Both the position numbers and the translations under genes were made by a program. Below the pieces are notes generated by a model that saw nothing but the letters and a program-made list of their open reading frames with translations, was not told the origin of the DNA and searched no databases. Below are positions 1-4,874 of a stretch of 6,830 nucleotides of DNA, one piece after another. Location: assembly GCA_003165095.1 (NCBI GenBank), contig PLSH01000093.1, forward strand, positions 1 through 6,830. Direction: 5' to 3'. Positions within the stretch are counted from its first letter, which is position 1. Each line of letters starts with the position of its first letter. The stretch is from Acidobacteriaceae bacterium. GTDB taxonomy: Bacteria > Acidobacteriota > Terriglobia > Terriglobales > Acidobacteriaceae.

Positions 1-676
1 CCGCCGGCAGAATGCAACCGGCGTTGCCTACGATCTGCTCCACGATAATCGCTGCAACGGCCCCTGGATGAGCGTCGAATGCCTACTCAACCGCGCCCAG
101 ATCGTTGTACGGCAGAGCCAGCGTGAGCTGAGCAATCTCTTCGGGCACCCCAGCCGATCCCGGAATCCCGAATGTGGCCACGCCCGATCCGGCCTTCACC
201 AGCAGCCCGTCCGCGTGGCCGTGATAGCAGCCCTCGAATTTCACGATGATTTTGCGGCCCGTGGCAGCGCGCGCCAGCCGTATGGCCGACATCGTAGCTT
301 CCGTCCCCGAGCTGACGAATCGCATCTTCTCAATGGCCGGATAGCAGGCCACAATGCGTTCCGCCAGATCGCCTTCGGCTGCCGTCGATGCTCCAAAGCT
401 CGCGGAATCGCGTGCCACGCGCTCAATCGCCTCCACCACCGGCGGAAACGCGTGCCCCAGGATCATCGGCCCCCAGGAGCCGAAGTAGTCGATGTAACGG
501 TTGCCGTCGGCGTCGGTAATCCACGCGCCCTCAGCCCGCGCCACAAACGGCGGCTCGCCGCCCACCGCGCCAAACGCACGCACCGGTGAGTTTACCCCGC
601 CGGGGAAAAAACGCTCTGCCCGCTGTTGGAGAGCCTGTGATCGCGCGCGGCTGGGAATTGAACGCTGTGAGCTCAT
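1..676 (-). pseudogene. hemL: Glutamate-1-semialdehyde 2,1-aminomutase, interrupted by an in-frame TAG, 3' end outside the window
   Basis: HemL is a cytoplasmic PLP enzyme that converts glutamate-1-semialdehyde to 5-aminolevulinate in the C5 route to heme. From the ATG at 676 the frame encodes 197 residues with HemL hallmarks: [13 protein letters not shown] (23-35), [15 protein letters not shown] (122-136), EGCYHGHAD (148-156) and [20 protein letters not shown] (159-178). Codon 198 is TAG (83-85). The same frame then continues with clear homology (AFDAHPGAVAAIIVEQIVGN, then AGCILPA) to the window edge, so this is one gene with a nonsense codon, not a natural end. Full HemL is about 430 residues; the PLP-binding lysine would lie beyond the window. 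Other oddities are VEQIVGN where the family has VEP[VI]xGN, and GHAFP where GHxHP is usual. An upstream GTG/ATG-type extension to 784 overlaps the neighbouring gene and has no homology, so the 676 start is preferred. It is either a decaying copy or a sequencing/assembly error; identity is sure, status is not. Confidence 0.85.
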
Positions 677-685
677 GCTCGATTC

Positions 686-691
686 AGTATA
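686..691 (-). promoter_or_regulatory. Possible -10 box close to the hemL start
   Basis: The minus strand reads TATACT here, five of six matches to the sigma70 -10 consensus, only nine bases before the hemL ATG. Transcription from it would give a leader of only a few bases. No acceptable -35 box is seen 16-18 bases further upstream, and no good Shine-Dalgarno sequence precedes the ATG. It may be chance; hemL could also be read through from the small-gene operon upstream, since no terminator is visible between them. Confidence 0.2.
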
Positions 692-755
692 GAGGGCCGC
701 CGTCGAACTCTCCCTGGCTTGCAACCGGAAACTCTGCGATGGTTTACAACCGGCG

Positions 756-998
756 TCAGCTTTCCCTGGTTCGACCGGCCACAACCAGAATCACCACCGC
801 CCAGGTTTCCAGCACAATCGAAATGCCGAAGAGGAATCCACGCAGGAAGTCATTCCACTCATGCCCCAGGTGCGCGGCCGGGTAAGAAAGCCTGGGCCAC
901 GCAATGCCAAACGTCAGCAGCATCAAGCCTGTTGTTAGAAGCGCCATCGCCAACGGCACGGTCTTCTGCGGCGAACTCTGCAGTTTGCTCAGAATCAT
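756..998 (-). CDS. Small two-helix membrane protein (80 aa), unknown function, paralogue of the 1070-1282 product
   Basis: I do not recognise a named family. The 80-residue product has two hydrophobic stretches, about residues 15-33 and 51-74, joined by a polar loop with a His/Glu/Asp cluster (HLGHEWND, 43-50), and ends in a short charged tail, so it is probably an inner-membrane hairpin protein. The start at 998 is supported by an AGGAAGG Shine-Dalgarno sequence about six bases upstream. It shares GLMLLTF (24-30) and GFLFGISI (54-61) with GLMLYTF and GLLLGVSI of the preceding gene at nearly the same spacing, which suggests tandem duplication. It is the last of three small membrane-protein genes downstream of the XRE regulator, 71 bases after the previous one, and is followed by hemL. 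Function unknown. Confidence 0.7.
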   Translation of the reverse strand: MILSKLQSSPQKTVPLAMALLTTGLMLLTFGIAWPRLSYPAAHLGHEWNDFLRGFLFGISIVLETWAVVILVVAGRTRES

Positions 999-1069
999 GG
1001 CCAGCCTTCCTCAAGATTGAAGATATGCCTATTCTGCTGCCTGTGCGGCCGTCGAACCCACAAAGGCTT

Positions 1070-1282
1070 TCAGGAACAACGCCGGGCAAAGCGCAACGCA
1101 AAAAGACTGATCCAGATCGACACGCCCAGCAGCAGCCCTGAAAATCTCTGGGTCAAATCCCTCGCGCCCTGGCTGCTCGGGTGAACAAACGTGTAAAGCA
1201 TCAGCCCAACTGCCAAGCAGGCGTTGCCCAGCGCCATCAACCGTCGCGTCCGCGAATCGAGTTGCCGAAACCATGTCCCCAT
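1070..1282 (-). CDS. Small two-helix membrane protein (70 aa), unknown function
   Basis: The 70-residue product has a basic N-terminus (RQLDSRTRR, 6-14), a hydrophobic segment at about 15-34, a polar loop (HPSSQGARDLTQR, 34-46), a second segment at about 47-65 and a basic end (RFARRC). The basic termini suggest both ends face the cytoplasm. The start at 1282 has a strong Shine-Dalgarno region (GAGGAGAAGG) and lies 14 bases after the stop of the preceding gene, so co-transcription is very likely. It resembles the 756-998 product in GLML[LY]TF and G[FL]L[FL]G[IV]SI. I cannot assign a family or function. Confidence 0.7.
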   Translation of the reverse strand: MGTWFRQLDSRTRRLMALGNACLAVGLMLYTFVHPSSQGARDLTQRFSGLLLGVSIWISLFALRFARRCS

Positions 1283-1296
1283 GCCGCCTTCTCCTC

Positions 1297-1536
1297 TCAG
1301 TCGTGAAACTTGTACCAGACCATCATGCTCAACTTCACCGTCACCATCACCAGAAGCACGGCGAGCAGCTCCCAGCTCATCACGTGGTCATGAAACCAGT
1401 GGTACTCGTAAAGGGCGCCGACCAGCAAAGCGCCGGCAATTCCTGCCGCGCTTGTCGAGCGGCGCCGATGCTCCAGAAACCGTTCGTCGACAACTTTGTT
1501 GAAGAAGGGAATTCTGCTGAAAATCGGATGCGTCAT
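1297..1536 (-). CDS. Small membrane protein (79 aa) coupled to the XRE regulator gene, unknown function
   Basis: The 79-residue product begins with a soluble, charged segment (1-27, including FNKVVDERFLEHRRR), then has two hydrophobic stretches at about 28-43 and 55-75 separated by an aromatic/His-rich loop (YEYHWFHDHVMSW, 43-55). The ATG at 1534-1536 overlaps the TGA of the regulator gene (1533-1535) as ATGA, typical of translational coupling, and a GGAGAG Shine-Dalgarno sequence sits within the regulator coding sequence at suitable spacing. An upstream in-frame extension to 1695 would lie almost entirely inside the regulator gene and is rejected. Small membrane proteins next to short XRE regulators are a common bacterial pairing; the membrane protein could signal to the regulator or be its main target. 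That role is inference. Confidence 0.75.
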   Translation of the reverse strand: MTHPIFSRIPFFNKVVDERFLEHRRRSTSAAGIAGALLVGALYEYHWFHDHVMSWELLAVLLVMVTVKLSMMVWYKFHD

Positions 1537-1745
1537 GGGTTGCTCTCCAATTGAAAAATCTGGTCCGTCGAACACGCGAAGATGCGAGAGAAAATCAGCG
1601 CCAGCTCCAGGCTGGGCACGTATCGGTTGCGCTCGATGGAGTTGATGCTCTGCCGCGAAACCCCCGCGGCCTGCGCCAATTGTTCCTGCGTCCACCCCTG
1701 GGCGGTGCGAAGTTCCTTCACGCGATTTGTGATTGACATCGTCAT
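1533..1745 (-). CDS. Short XRE/Cro-CI family HTH transcriptional regulator (70 aa)
   Basis: A stand-alone helix-turn-helix DNA-binding protein. NRVKELRTAQGWTQEQLAQA (7-26) then AGVSRQSINSIERNRYVPSL (27-46) is the classic XRE pattern: TQEQLA for the first helix, GVSRQSINSIE for turn and recognition helix, and the Y-x-PSL tail followed by a hydrophobic helix and DQIFQLE. Length is normal for the short, effector-less subclass of about 65-75 residues. The ATG at 1745 has GGAAAG ten bases upstream; an ATG at 1739 (68 aa) is equally compatible with the family. A start further up at 1832 is excluded because the promoter lies inside that extension. It heads an operon with three small membrane-protein genes and probably regulates its own promoter through the palindrome at 1790-1807. 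Confidence 0.9.
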   Translation of the reverse strand: MTMSITNRVKELRTAQGWTQEQLAQAAGVSRQSINSIERNRYVPSLELALIFSRIFACSTDQIFQLESNP

Positions 1746-1766
1746 GTAAAGCTGACTTTCCAATCC

Positions 1767-1795
1767 AGAATAGCCAACTTCAAATCCAATGTCAA
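1767..1795 (-). promoter_or_regulatory. Sigma70-type promoter of the XRE/small membrane protein operon
   Basis: On the minus strand a perfect -35 box TTGACA (1795-1790) is followed after exactly 17 bases by TATTCT (1772-1767), four of six matches to the -10 consensus. The predicted transcript would start near 1760, leaving a leader of about 15 bases that contains the GGAAAG ribosome site. Upstream lie two A-tracts on this strand (A6 at 1813-1808 and A7 at 1827-1821), placed where an UP element could act. Confidence 0.75.
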
Positions 1796-1807
1796 GCCGG
1801 CTTGTCA
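1790..1807. promoter_or_regulatory. 18-bp near-perfect palindrome over the -35 box, candidate operator
   Basis: TGTCAAGCCGGCTTGTCA is an inverted repeat with a perfect 12-bp core (CAAGCCGGCTTG) and one mismatched pair outside it. It covers the whole -35 hexamer of the XRE operon promoter, so a protein bound here should block RNA polymerase. The two-fold symmetry fits a dimeric XRE repressor, most simply the product of the gene just downstream. Binding is inferred, not shown. Confidence 0.55.
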
Positions 1808-1879
1808 TTTTTTGTCGACCTTTTTTTGCCAACGAATTCTGCGCCGCACCTCAATGTGGAATCCCCGCCTCGAAAATCC

Positions 1880-1888
1880 TGCTAGAAT
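1880..1888 (+). promoter_or_regulatory. Possible extended -10 promoter for purMN
   Basis: TGC followed by TAGAAT forms an extended -10 element (TGn plus a five-of-six hexamer). It would start a transcript near 1895 with a leader of about 50 bases before the purM GTG. No recognisable -35 box lies at the right distance; extended -10 promoters can do without one. No purine riboswitch or other structured leader is evident in the stretch up to 1945. Confidence 0.35.
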
Positions 1889-1945
1889 TCCTCTTTCCAG
1901 ACCTCCGCTGCCGCGGCCATCCTTCATCCGCAGAAAGCCCGCACC

Positions 1946-2995
1946 GTGCCTGACGCAATTCAGACCAAATCCGTCACCTACGCCGACGCCGGCGTTGACA
2001 TCTCCCGCGGCGACCGCGCCAAGGAACGCATCAAGTTCCTAGCGCAGAAAACCTTCAATCGCAACGTTTTAGGTGGCATCGGCGGCTTCGGAGCACTCTA
2101 CAGGCTCGACTCCCAGCGCTGGAAAAACCCCATCCTGGTCAGCTCCGCTGACGGCGTCGGAACCAAGCTCAAGGTAGCCTTCGAACTCGGCCTGCACCGC
2201 ACCGTCGGCGCTGACCTCGTCAACCACTGCGTAAACGACATCGCCGTGCAAGGCGCAACCCCTTTGTTTTTCCTCGATTACCTGGCCAGCGGAAAGCTTG
2301 ACCCCGAAGTGACCGAAAGCGTCGTATCCGGCCTGGCGGACGCCTGCAAGGCTAACGGCTGCGCCCTCATCGGCGGGGAAACCGCCCAGATGCCCGGCTT
2401 CTACGCCGATGGCGAATACGATCTGGCCGGCTTCATTGTCGGCGCAGTTGACCGCGACAAGATCGTCACCGGCGTCGGCATCAAGCCCGGCGACGTGCTC
2501 ATCGGGCTGCCCTCCACCGGCTTGCACACCAACGGTTACTCCCTGGCCCGAAAGCTCCTTTTCGAGGTCGCGGGCTACAAGCCCACCCAGTACGTAACAG
2601 CTATCAAGGAGAAGGCCGGCGCTGCGCTGATGAAGACCCACCGCAGCTATCTCCATGTGATTCAAAAACTTGTGGCTGCCGGGCTTACCACCGGCATGGC
2701 CCACATTACCGGCGGCGGCATCACGGAAAACCTGCCCCGCATTCTGCCCAAAAACGTCACCGCGCAGATCGAACTGGGTTCCTGGCCGGTTCTGCCCATC
2801 TTCGAACATCTGCGCGAACTCGGCCATGTCTCCCAGGAGGAGATGATGCGCACCTTCAACATGGGCGTCGGCTTGATCGCCGCCATTCCCGCCGCAAAAT
2901 TCACGCGCGCCAAAAACCTCCTCGACCGCTCCGAAGAAAAATTCCACGTAATCGGCCGCGTGGTGAAGGGCGAGCGCCGGGTACAGTACACATGA
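1946..2995 (+). CDS. purM: Phosphoribosylformylglycinamidine cyclo-ligase (AIR synthetase)
   Basis: Cytoplasmic enzyme of de novo purine synthesis: ATP-dependent closure of the imidazole ring, FGAM to AIR. The 349-residue product matches the usual family length (about 345) and has the PurM landmarks in order: GGFGALYRL (46-54), SADGVGTKLKVAFE (67-80, the ATP-binding signature), DLVNHCVNDIAVQGA (90-104), IGGETAQMPGFY (142-153), GLPSTGLHTNGYSLARK (187-203), HITGGGITENLPR (253-265) and FNMGVG (304-309). The start is GTG; this codon yields the expected N-terminus (TYADAGVDISRGD, 11-23), and only a weak AGAAAG sits upstream. purN follows 70 bases downstream on the same strand, the classic purMN pairing. 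Its 5' side faces the divergent XRE operon. No truncation or missing motif is seen. Confidence 0.97.
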   Translation: MPDAIQTKSVTYADAGVDISRGDRAKERIKFLAQKTFNRNVLGGIGGFGALYRLDSQRWKNPILVSSADGVGTKLKVAFELGLHRTVGADLVNHCVNDIAVQGATPLFFLDYLASGKLDPEVTESVVSGLADACKANGCALIGGETAQMPGFYADGEYDLAGFIVGAVDRDKIVTGVGIKPGDVLIGLPSTGLHTNGYSLARKLLFEVAGYKPTQYVTAIKEKAGAALMKTHRSYLHVIQKLVAAGLTTGMAHITGGGITENLPRILPKNVTAQIELGSWPVLPIFEHLRELGHVSQEEMMRTFNMGVGLIAAIPAAKFTRAKNLLDRSEEKFHVIGRVVKGERRVQYT

Positions 2996-3002
2996 GCGCT
3001 AA

Positions 3003-3053
3003 GGGTCTTAGCCCGTACATTAGAACCAGCAATTAAGACGGGGGCGTTAGCCC
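3003..3053. repeat. Pair of 12-base near-identical hairpin-like repeats in the purM-purN spacer
   Basis: GGGTCTTAGCCC (3003-3014) and GGGCGTTAGCCC (3042-3053) match at 10 of 12 positions and are 27 bases apart. The second can fold as GGGC/GCCC with a GTTA loop. The first overlaps a CTAAG/CTTAG hairpin (2999-3011). The short G/C blocks flanking TTAG look like a dispersed REP-type element rather than an operon-specific site, but no second genomic copy is visible in this window. The element runs directly into the purN ribosome site. Confidence 0.45.
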
Positions 3054-3054
3054 T

Positions 3055-3068
3055 GAGGGTGAATTTTG
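3055..3068 (+). promoter_or_regulatory. Ribosome-binding site and TTG start of purN
   Basis: GAGGGTGA (3055-3062) is followed three bases later by TTG (3066-3068). An in-frame TGA at 3060-3062 closes the frame upstream, and no ATG or GTG lies between it and the conserved GILLSGRGSN core, so TTG is the only conventional start codon available for purN. The alternative ATT at 3063 is unlikely. Confidence 0.7.
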
Positions 3069-3695
3069 GCGCCAGACTCGCAAGGACCGCCCGTCCGCCT
3101 CGGAATCTTGCTCTCCGGCCGCGGATCCAACTTCCTGGCCATTGCCGAGTCAATCCGCACCGGCCGCCTCCCCAATGTCGAAATCGCCATCGTCATCTCC
3201 AACATTCCCGAAGCTCCCGGCCTCGCAGCCGCGCAACAGCTCGGCTTATCCACGGCACTGCACATCTCCAAGGGGCGCTCGCGAGAAGCGCACGATGCCG
3301 ATGTCGCCGCCTGCCTCAACGCCCACCAGGTTCAACTCGTCTGCCTGGCCGGCTACATGCGCCTCCTCTCGCCCCAATTCATCGCTGCCTTCCCCAACCG
3401 AATCCTCAACATCCATCCCTCGCTGCTGCCCGCCTTCCCGGCCCTCGAGGCCCAGCAACAAGCCTTCGACTACGGAGTCAAGGTAGCCGGCTGCACCGTG
3501 CACTTTGTCGATGAGCAACTGGACCACGGCGCCATCATCGTCCAGCGCGCCATTCCTGTCCTCGACACCGATGACGCCCATTCCCTCGCCGGGCGCATTC
3601 TCGCCGAAGAGCACCTGGCCTATACAGAAGCCATCGCCAAAGTCGCCGGAGGCAGATACGAAATCCGCGGCCGCCAATACGTGAAGCGCAGCTAG
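3066..3695 (+). CDS. purN: Phosphoribosylglycinamide formyltransferase, folate-dependent (GAR transformylase)
   Basis: Transfers the formyl group of 10-formyltetrahydrofolate to GAR, giving FGAR, the third step of purine synthesis. The 209-residue product is of typical length. GILLSGRGSNFLAI (13-26) is the phosphate-binding start of the Rossmann-like domain; LAGYMRLLSPQF (94-105) and NRILNIHPSLLPAFP (111-125) carry the folate/GAR site with the catalytic Asn115 and His117; GCTVHFVDEQLDHGAII (142-158) holds the catalytic Asp153, keeping the 106/108/144 spacing of the E. coli enzyme. It starts with TTG, which should lower translation relative to purM. No internal terminator is evident between purM and purN, so co-transcription is likely. 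The C-terminus ends normally with the domain. Confidence 0.96.
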   Translation: MAPDSQGPPVRLGILLSGRGSNFLAIAESIRTGRLPNVEIAIVISNIPEAPGLAAAQQLGLSTALHISKGRSREAHDADVAACLNAHQVQLVCLAGYMRLLSPQFIAAFPNRILNIHPSLLPAFPALEAQQQAFDYGVKVAGCTVHFVDEQLDHGAIIVQRAIPVLDTDDAHSLAGRILAEEHLAYTEAIAKVAGGRYEIRGRQYVKRS

Positions 3696-3947
3696 GCGCT
3701 TTTCCTCCCATCTCCTGCCGTGTCAAGCACCATAGCCAGCGCTGTGCGCCTAACTATCTGATTCCGTTGCGAATCTTCGCACCCATCCTTTGCAGGGGAT
3801 ATGCCCCCAATTGCCTAGCCTTATAGGTAGCGATAAAAGCAACGGAGCAGCCATCTTGCGCACAGCCGGCCAAACAAAGCCGGTCATCGCCAATTGAATA
3901 CCCATGAAAACAAGTTCAAACCACAGCGGATCGAAGGAGCATTGCGC
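3696..3947 (+). other. 250-base intergenic stretch before the holin-like/lipoprotein gene, with several short hairpins
   Basis: No convincing gene is seen. It holds TGCGA/TCGCA with loop ATCT (3768-3781, one more A-T pair possible), GGGG/CCCC around ATATG (3795-3807), and CCGGC/GCCGG with an eight-base CAAACAAA loop (3866-3883). None is followed by a T-run, so a factor-independent terminator for purN is not evident. The AT-rich patch at 3811-3839 (TTGCCT, later GATAAA at short spacing, or TATAGG) could hold a weak promoter for the gene downstream, but no box pair is convincing. I do not recognise a riboswitch. Confidence 0.3.
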
Positions 3948-3950
3948 ATG
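3934..3950 (+). promoter_or_regulatory. Strong Shine-Dalgarno that fixes the start of the holin-like/lipoprotein gene
   Basis: AAGGAG (3934-3939) lies eight bases before the ATG at 3948-3950. An in-frame TTG at 3894 would add 18 polar residues but has no ribosome site, so 3948 is the better start. Confidence 0.75.
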
Positions 3951-4778
3951 AATCCCATCTCGAATATCTGGAACCACCCCAAAACATCGGCTGCCGGCCT
4001 GTTGATCGCGGTTGCCAGCATCGCCAGCGTACTTTCGCAACAGGGCGTCACCCTGGGAACGGCCGGAGCCGGAACCATCGTCTCCCTCATCGGCGCGCTT
4101 GCCACCGCCCTGCTTGGCCTGCTGGCCAAAGATCCCGGCAGCTCATCCGTCTCCACCGGCAGCACCGCCAGGCTCGGCGCGTGGGCGCTGATCTCCCTGC
4201 TCCTTCCTTTGCCTTTCATCAGCGGCTGTACTGGAGTCGCCGTCGCCCAGGACATCGTCAACTGGACGCCCGCACTGCAAGGCGCTGTCGCCACCGTCGA
4301 CACCACCGCGTCGCTCCTTGACCCTGTGGCCGCGCCTGTCTTCTCCGCCGCCACCATCGGCTTCGACGCCGCTTCAAACCTGCTCGTATCCCAGGCCCGC
4401 GCGTACCTCGCCAATCCCTCGGCCGGCGTATTGGCCCAGATGCAGAATCAGGTGGTTGTCTTTGAGCAGCAGGTGAACACCGCATTGCTGCAGGCCGGAA
4501 AAATCGACGATCAAGCCAGCCAACAGCACGCCACGGCCGCCATCCAGGCCGTCGGAACCATCGTCAGCGCCATCCTGGCCCTGGTTCAGTCCGTCTCAAC
4601 CAAGGCCGCGGTAGCCCACATGGCCGCCCAGGCCCCGATCAAAATGGCCGCTGTAAAACTGTACGGGAACAGCGCCCAGGCCGCCGCAATCGTAGCCGCC
4701 CACTACGGCGAGCCGTTAACCCAGGCAAGATTACAGGTAGCGCAAGCCGAGCAGGAAGCATCAAGCGCCGGCTTCTGA
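3948..4778 (+). CDS. Phage-type protein: holin-like N-terminus joined to a lipoprotein-like helical domain, function unknown
   Basis: The 276-residue product has two unlike parts. Residues 1-62 are a short polar start (MNPISNIWNHPKTSAAG) and hydrophobic Ala/Leu/Gly-rich segments (about 15-30 and 41-61) separated by SQQGVTLG, resembling small phage holin-like membrane proteins. A Ser/Thr/Gly linker (64-74) follows. Residues 75-94 then look like a lipoprotein signal: Arg75, the hydrophobic stretch ALISLLLPLPF and the lipobox ISGC, with Cys94 as the would-be lipidated residue. Residues 95-276 are Ala/Gln/Val-rich and probably mostly helical (VVVFEQQVNTALLQAGKIDD, 169-188; HMAAQAPIKMAAVKLYG, 224-240), without Cys or a visible catalytic motif. 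A signal peptide with lipobox normally sits at the N-terminus, so its internal place suggests a fusion of two adjacent genes. It stands alone between purN and the convergent htrA. It could be a phage remnant or a domesticated envelope protein; the family assignment is by resemblance only. Confidence 0.65.
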   Translation: MNPISNIWNHPKTSAAGLLIAVASIASVLSQQGVTLGTAGAGTIVSLIGALATALLGLLAKDPGSSSVSTGSTARLGAWALISLLLPLPFISGCTGVAVAQDIVNWTPALQGAVATVDTTASLLDPVAAPVFSAATIGFDAASNLLVSQARAYLANPSAGVLAQMQNQVVVFEQQVNTALLQAGKIDDQASQQHATAAIQAVGTIVSAILALVQSVSTKAAVAHMAAQAPIKMAAVKLYGNSAQAAAIVAAHYGEPLTQARLQVAQAEQEASSAGF

Positions 4779-4805
4779 GGAATCTAATCTTACATATTTC
4801 TATGG

Positions 4806-4842
4806 GTGCCCCAGGTCCCGATTTTGGGACCTGGGACGGCAC
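4806..4842. terminator. Large hairpin between convergent genes, possible bidirectional transcription stop or REP element
   Basis: CCCAGGTCCC (4810-4819) and GGGACCTGGG (4826-4835) are perfectly complementary around a six-base loop (GATTTT). Outside them GTGC (4806-4809) pairs with GCAC (4839-4842) across a three-base bulge, giving about 14 bp in all. It lies between the stop codons of the plus-strand gene ending at 4778 and htrA ending at 4875, where a shared terminator is expected. No T-run follows on either strand, so it is not a classic intrinsic terminator; it may block exonucleases or be a dispersed repeat. Confidence 0.5.
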
Positions 4843-4874
4843 AAGCTCCAACCATCCCCAGGTCAATCGCTCCC

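Noticed and set aside
83..85. Pyrrolysine or other programmed recoding at the hemL TAG
   Set aside because: HemL has no known pyrrolysine position, no recoding element is evident nearby, and a one-base CAG-to-TAG change explains it more simply; kept only as a remote option.
677..784. N-terminal extension of HemL to 784
   Set aside because: The added residues have no HemL homology and overlap the end of the 80-aa membrane protein gene; HemL proteins start close to the conserved FPGGVNSP segment.
1537..1695. N-terminal extension of the 79-aa membrane protein to 1695
   Set aside because: It would overlap the regulator gene in another frame; the ATG at 1536 has a good ribosome site and the typical ATGA overlap.
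1808..1827. T6 and T7 tracts as a plus-strand terminator
   Set aside because: No gene on the plus strand ends upstream; on the minus strand they are A-tracts upstream of a clear promoter, a better explanation.
1746..1832. N-terminal extension of the XRE regulator to 1832
   Set aside because: The TTGACA/TATTCT promoter and its palindrome lie inside this stretch, and the extra residues are not part of the XRE family.
2069..2947. 292-codon minus-strand open frame opposite purM
   Set aside because: It is fully antisense to the well-supported purM and has low-complexity Gly/Val/Asp composition; a shadow frame.
3768..3781. TGCGA/TCGCA hairpin as an intrinsic terminator for purN
   Set aside because: The stem is short and no T-run follows it.
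3884..4414. 176-codon minus-strand frame opposite the holin-like gene
   Set aside because: The plus-strand frame has a strong Shine-Dalgarno site and membrane/lipobox features; the antisense product shows no coherent features.
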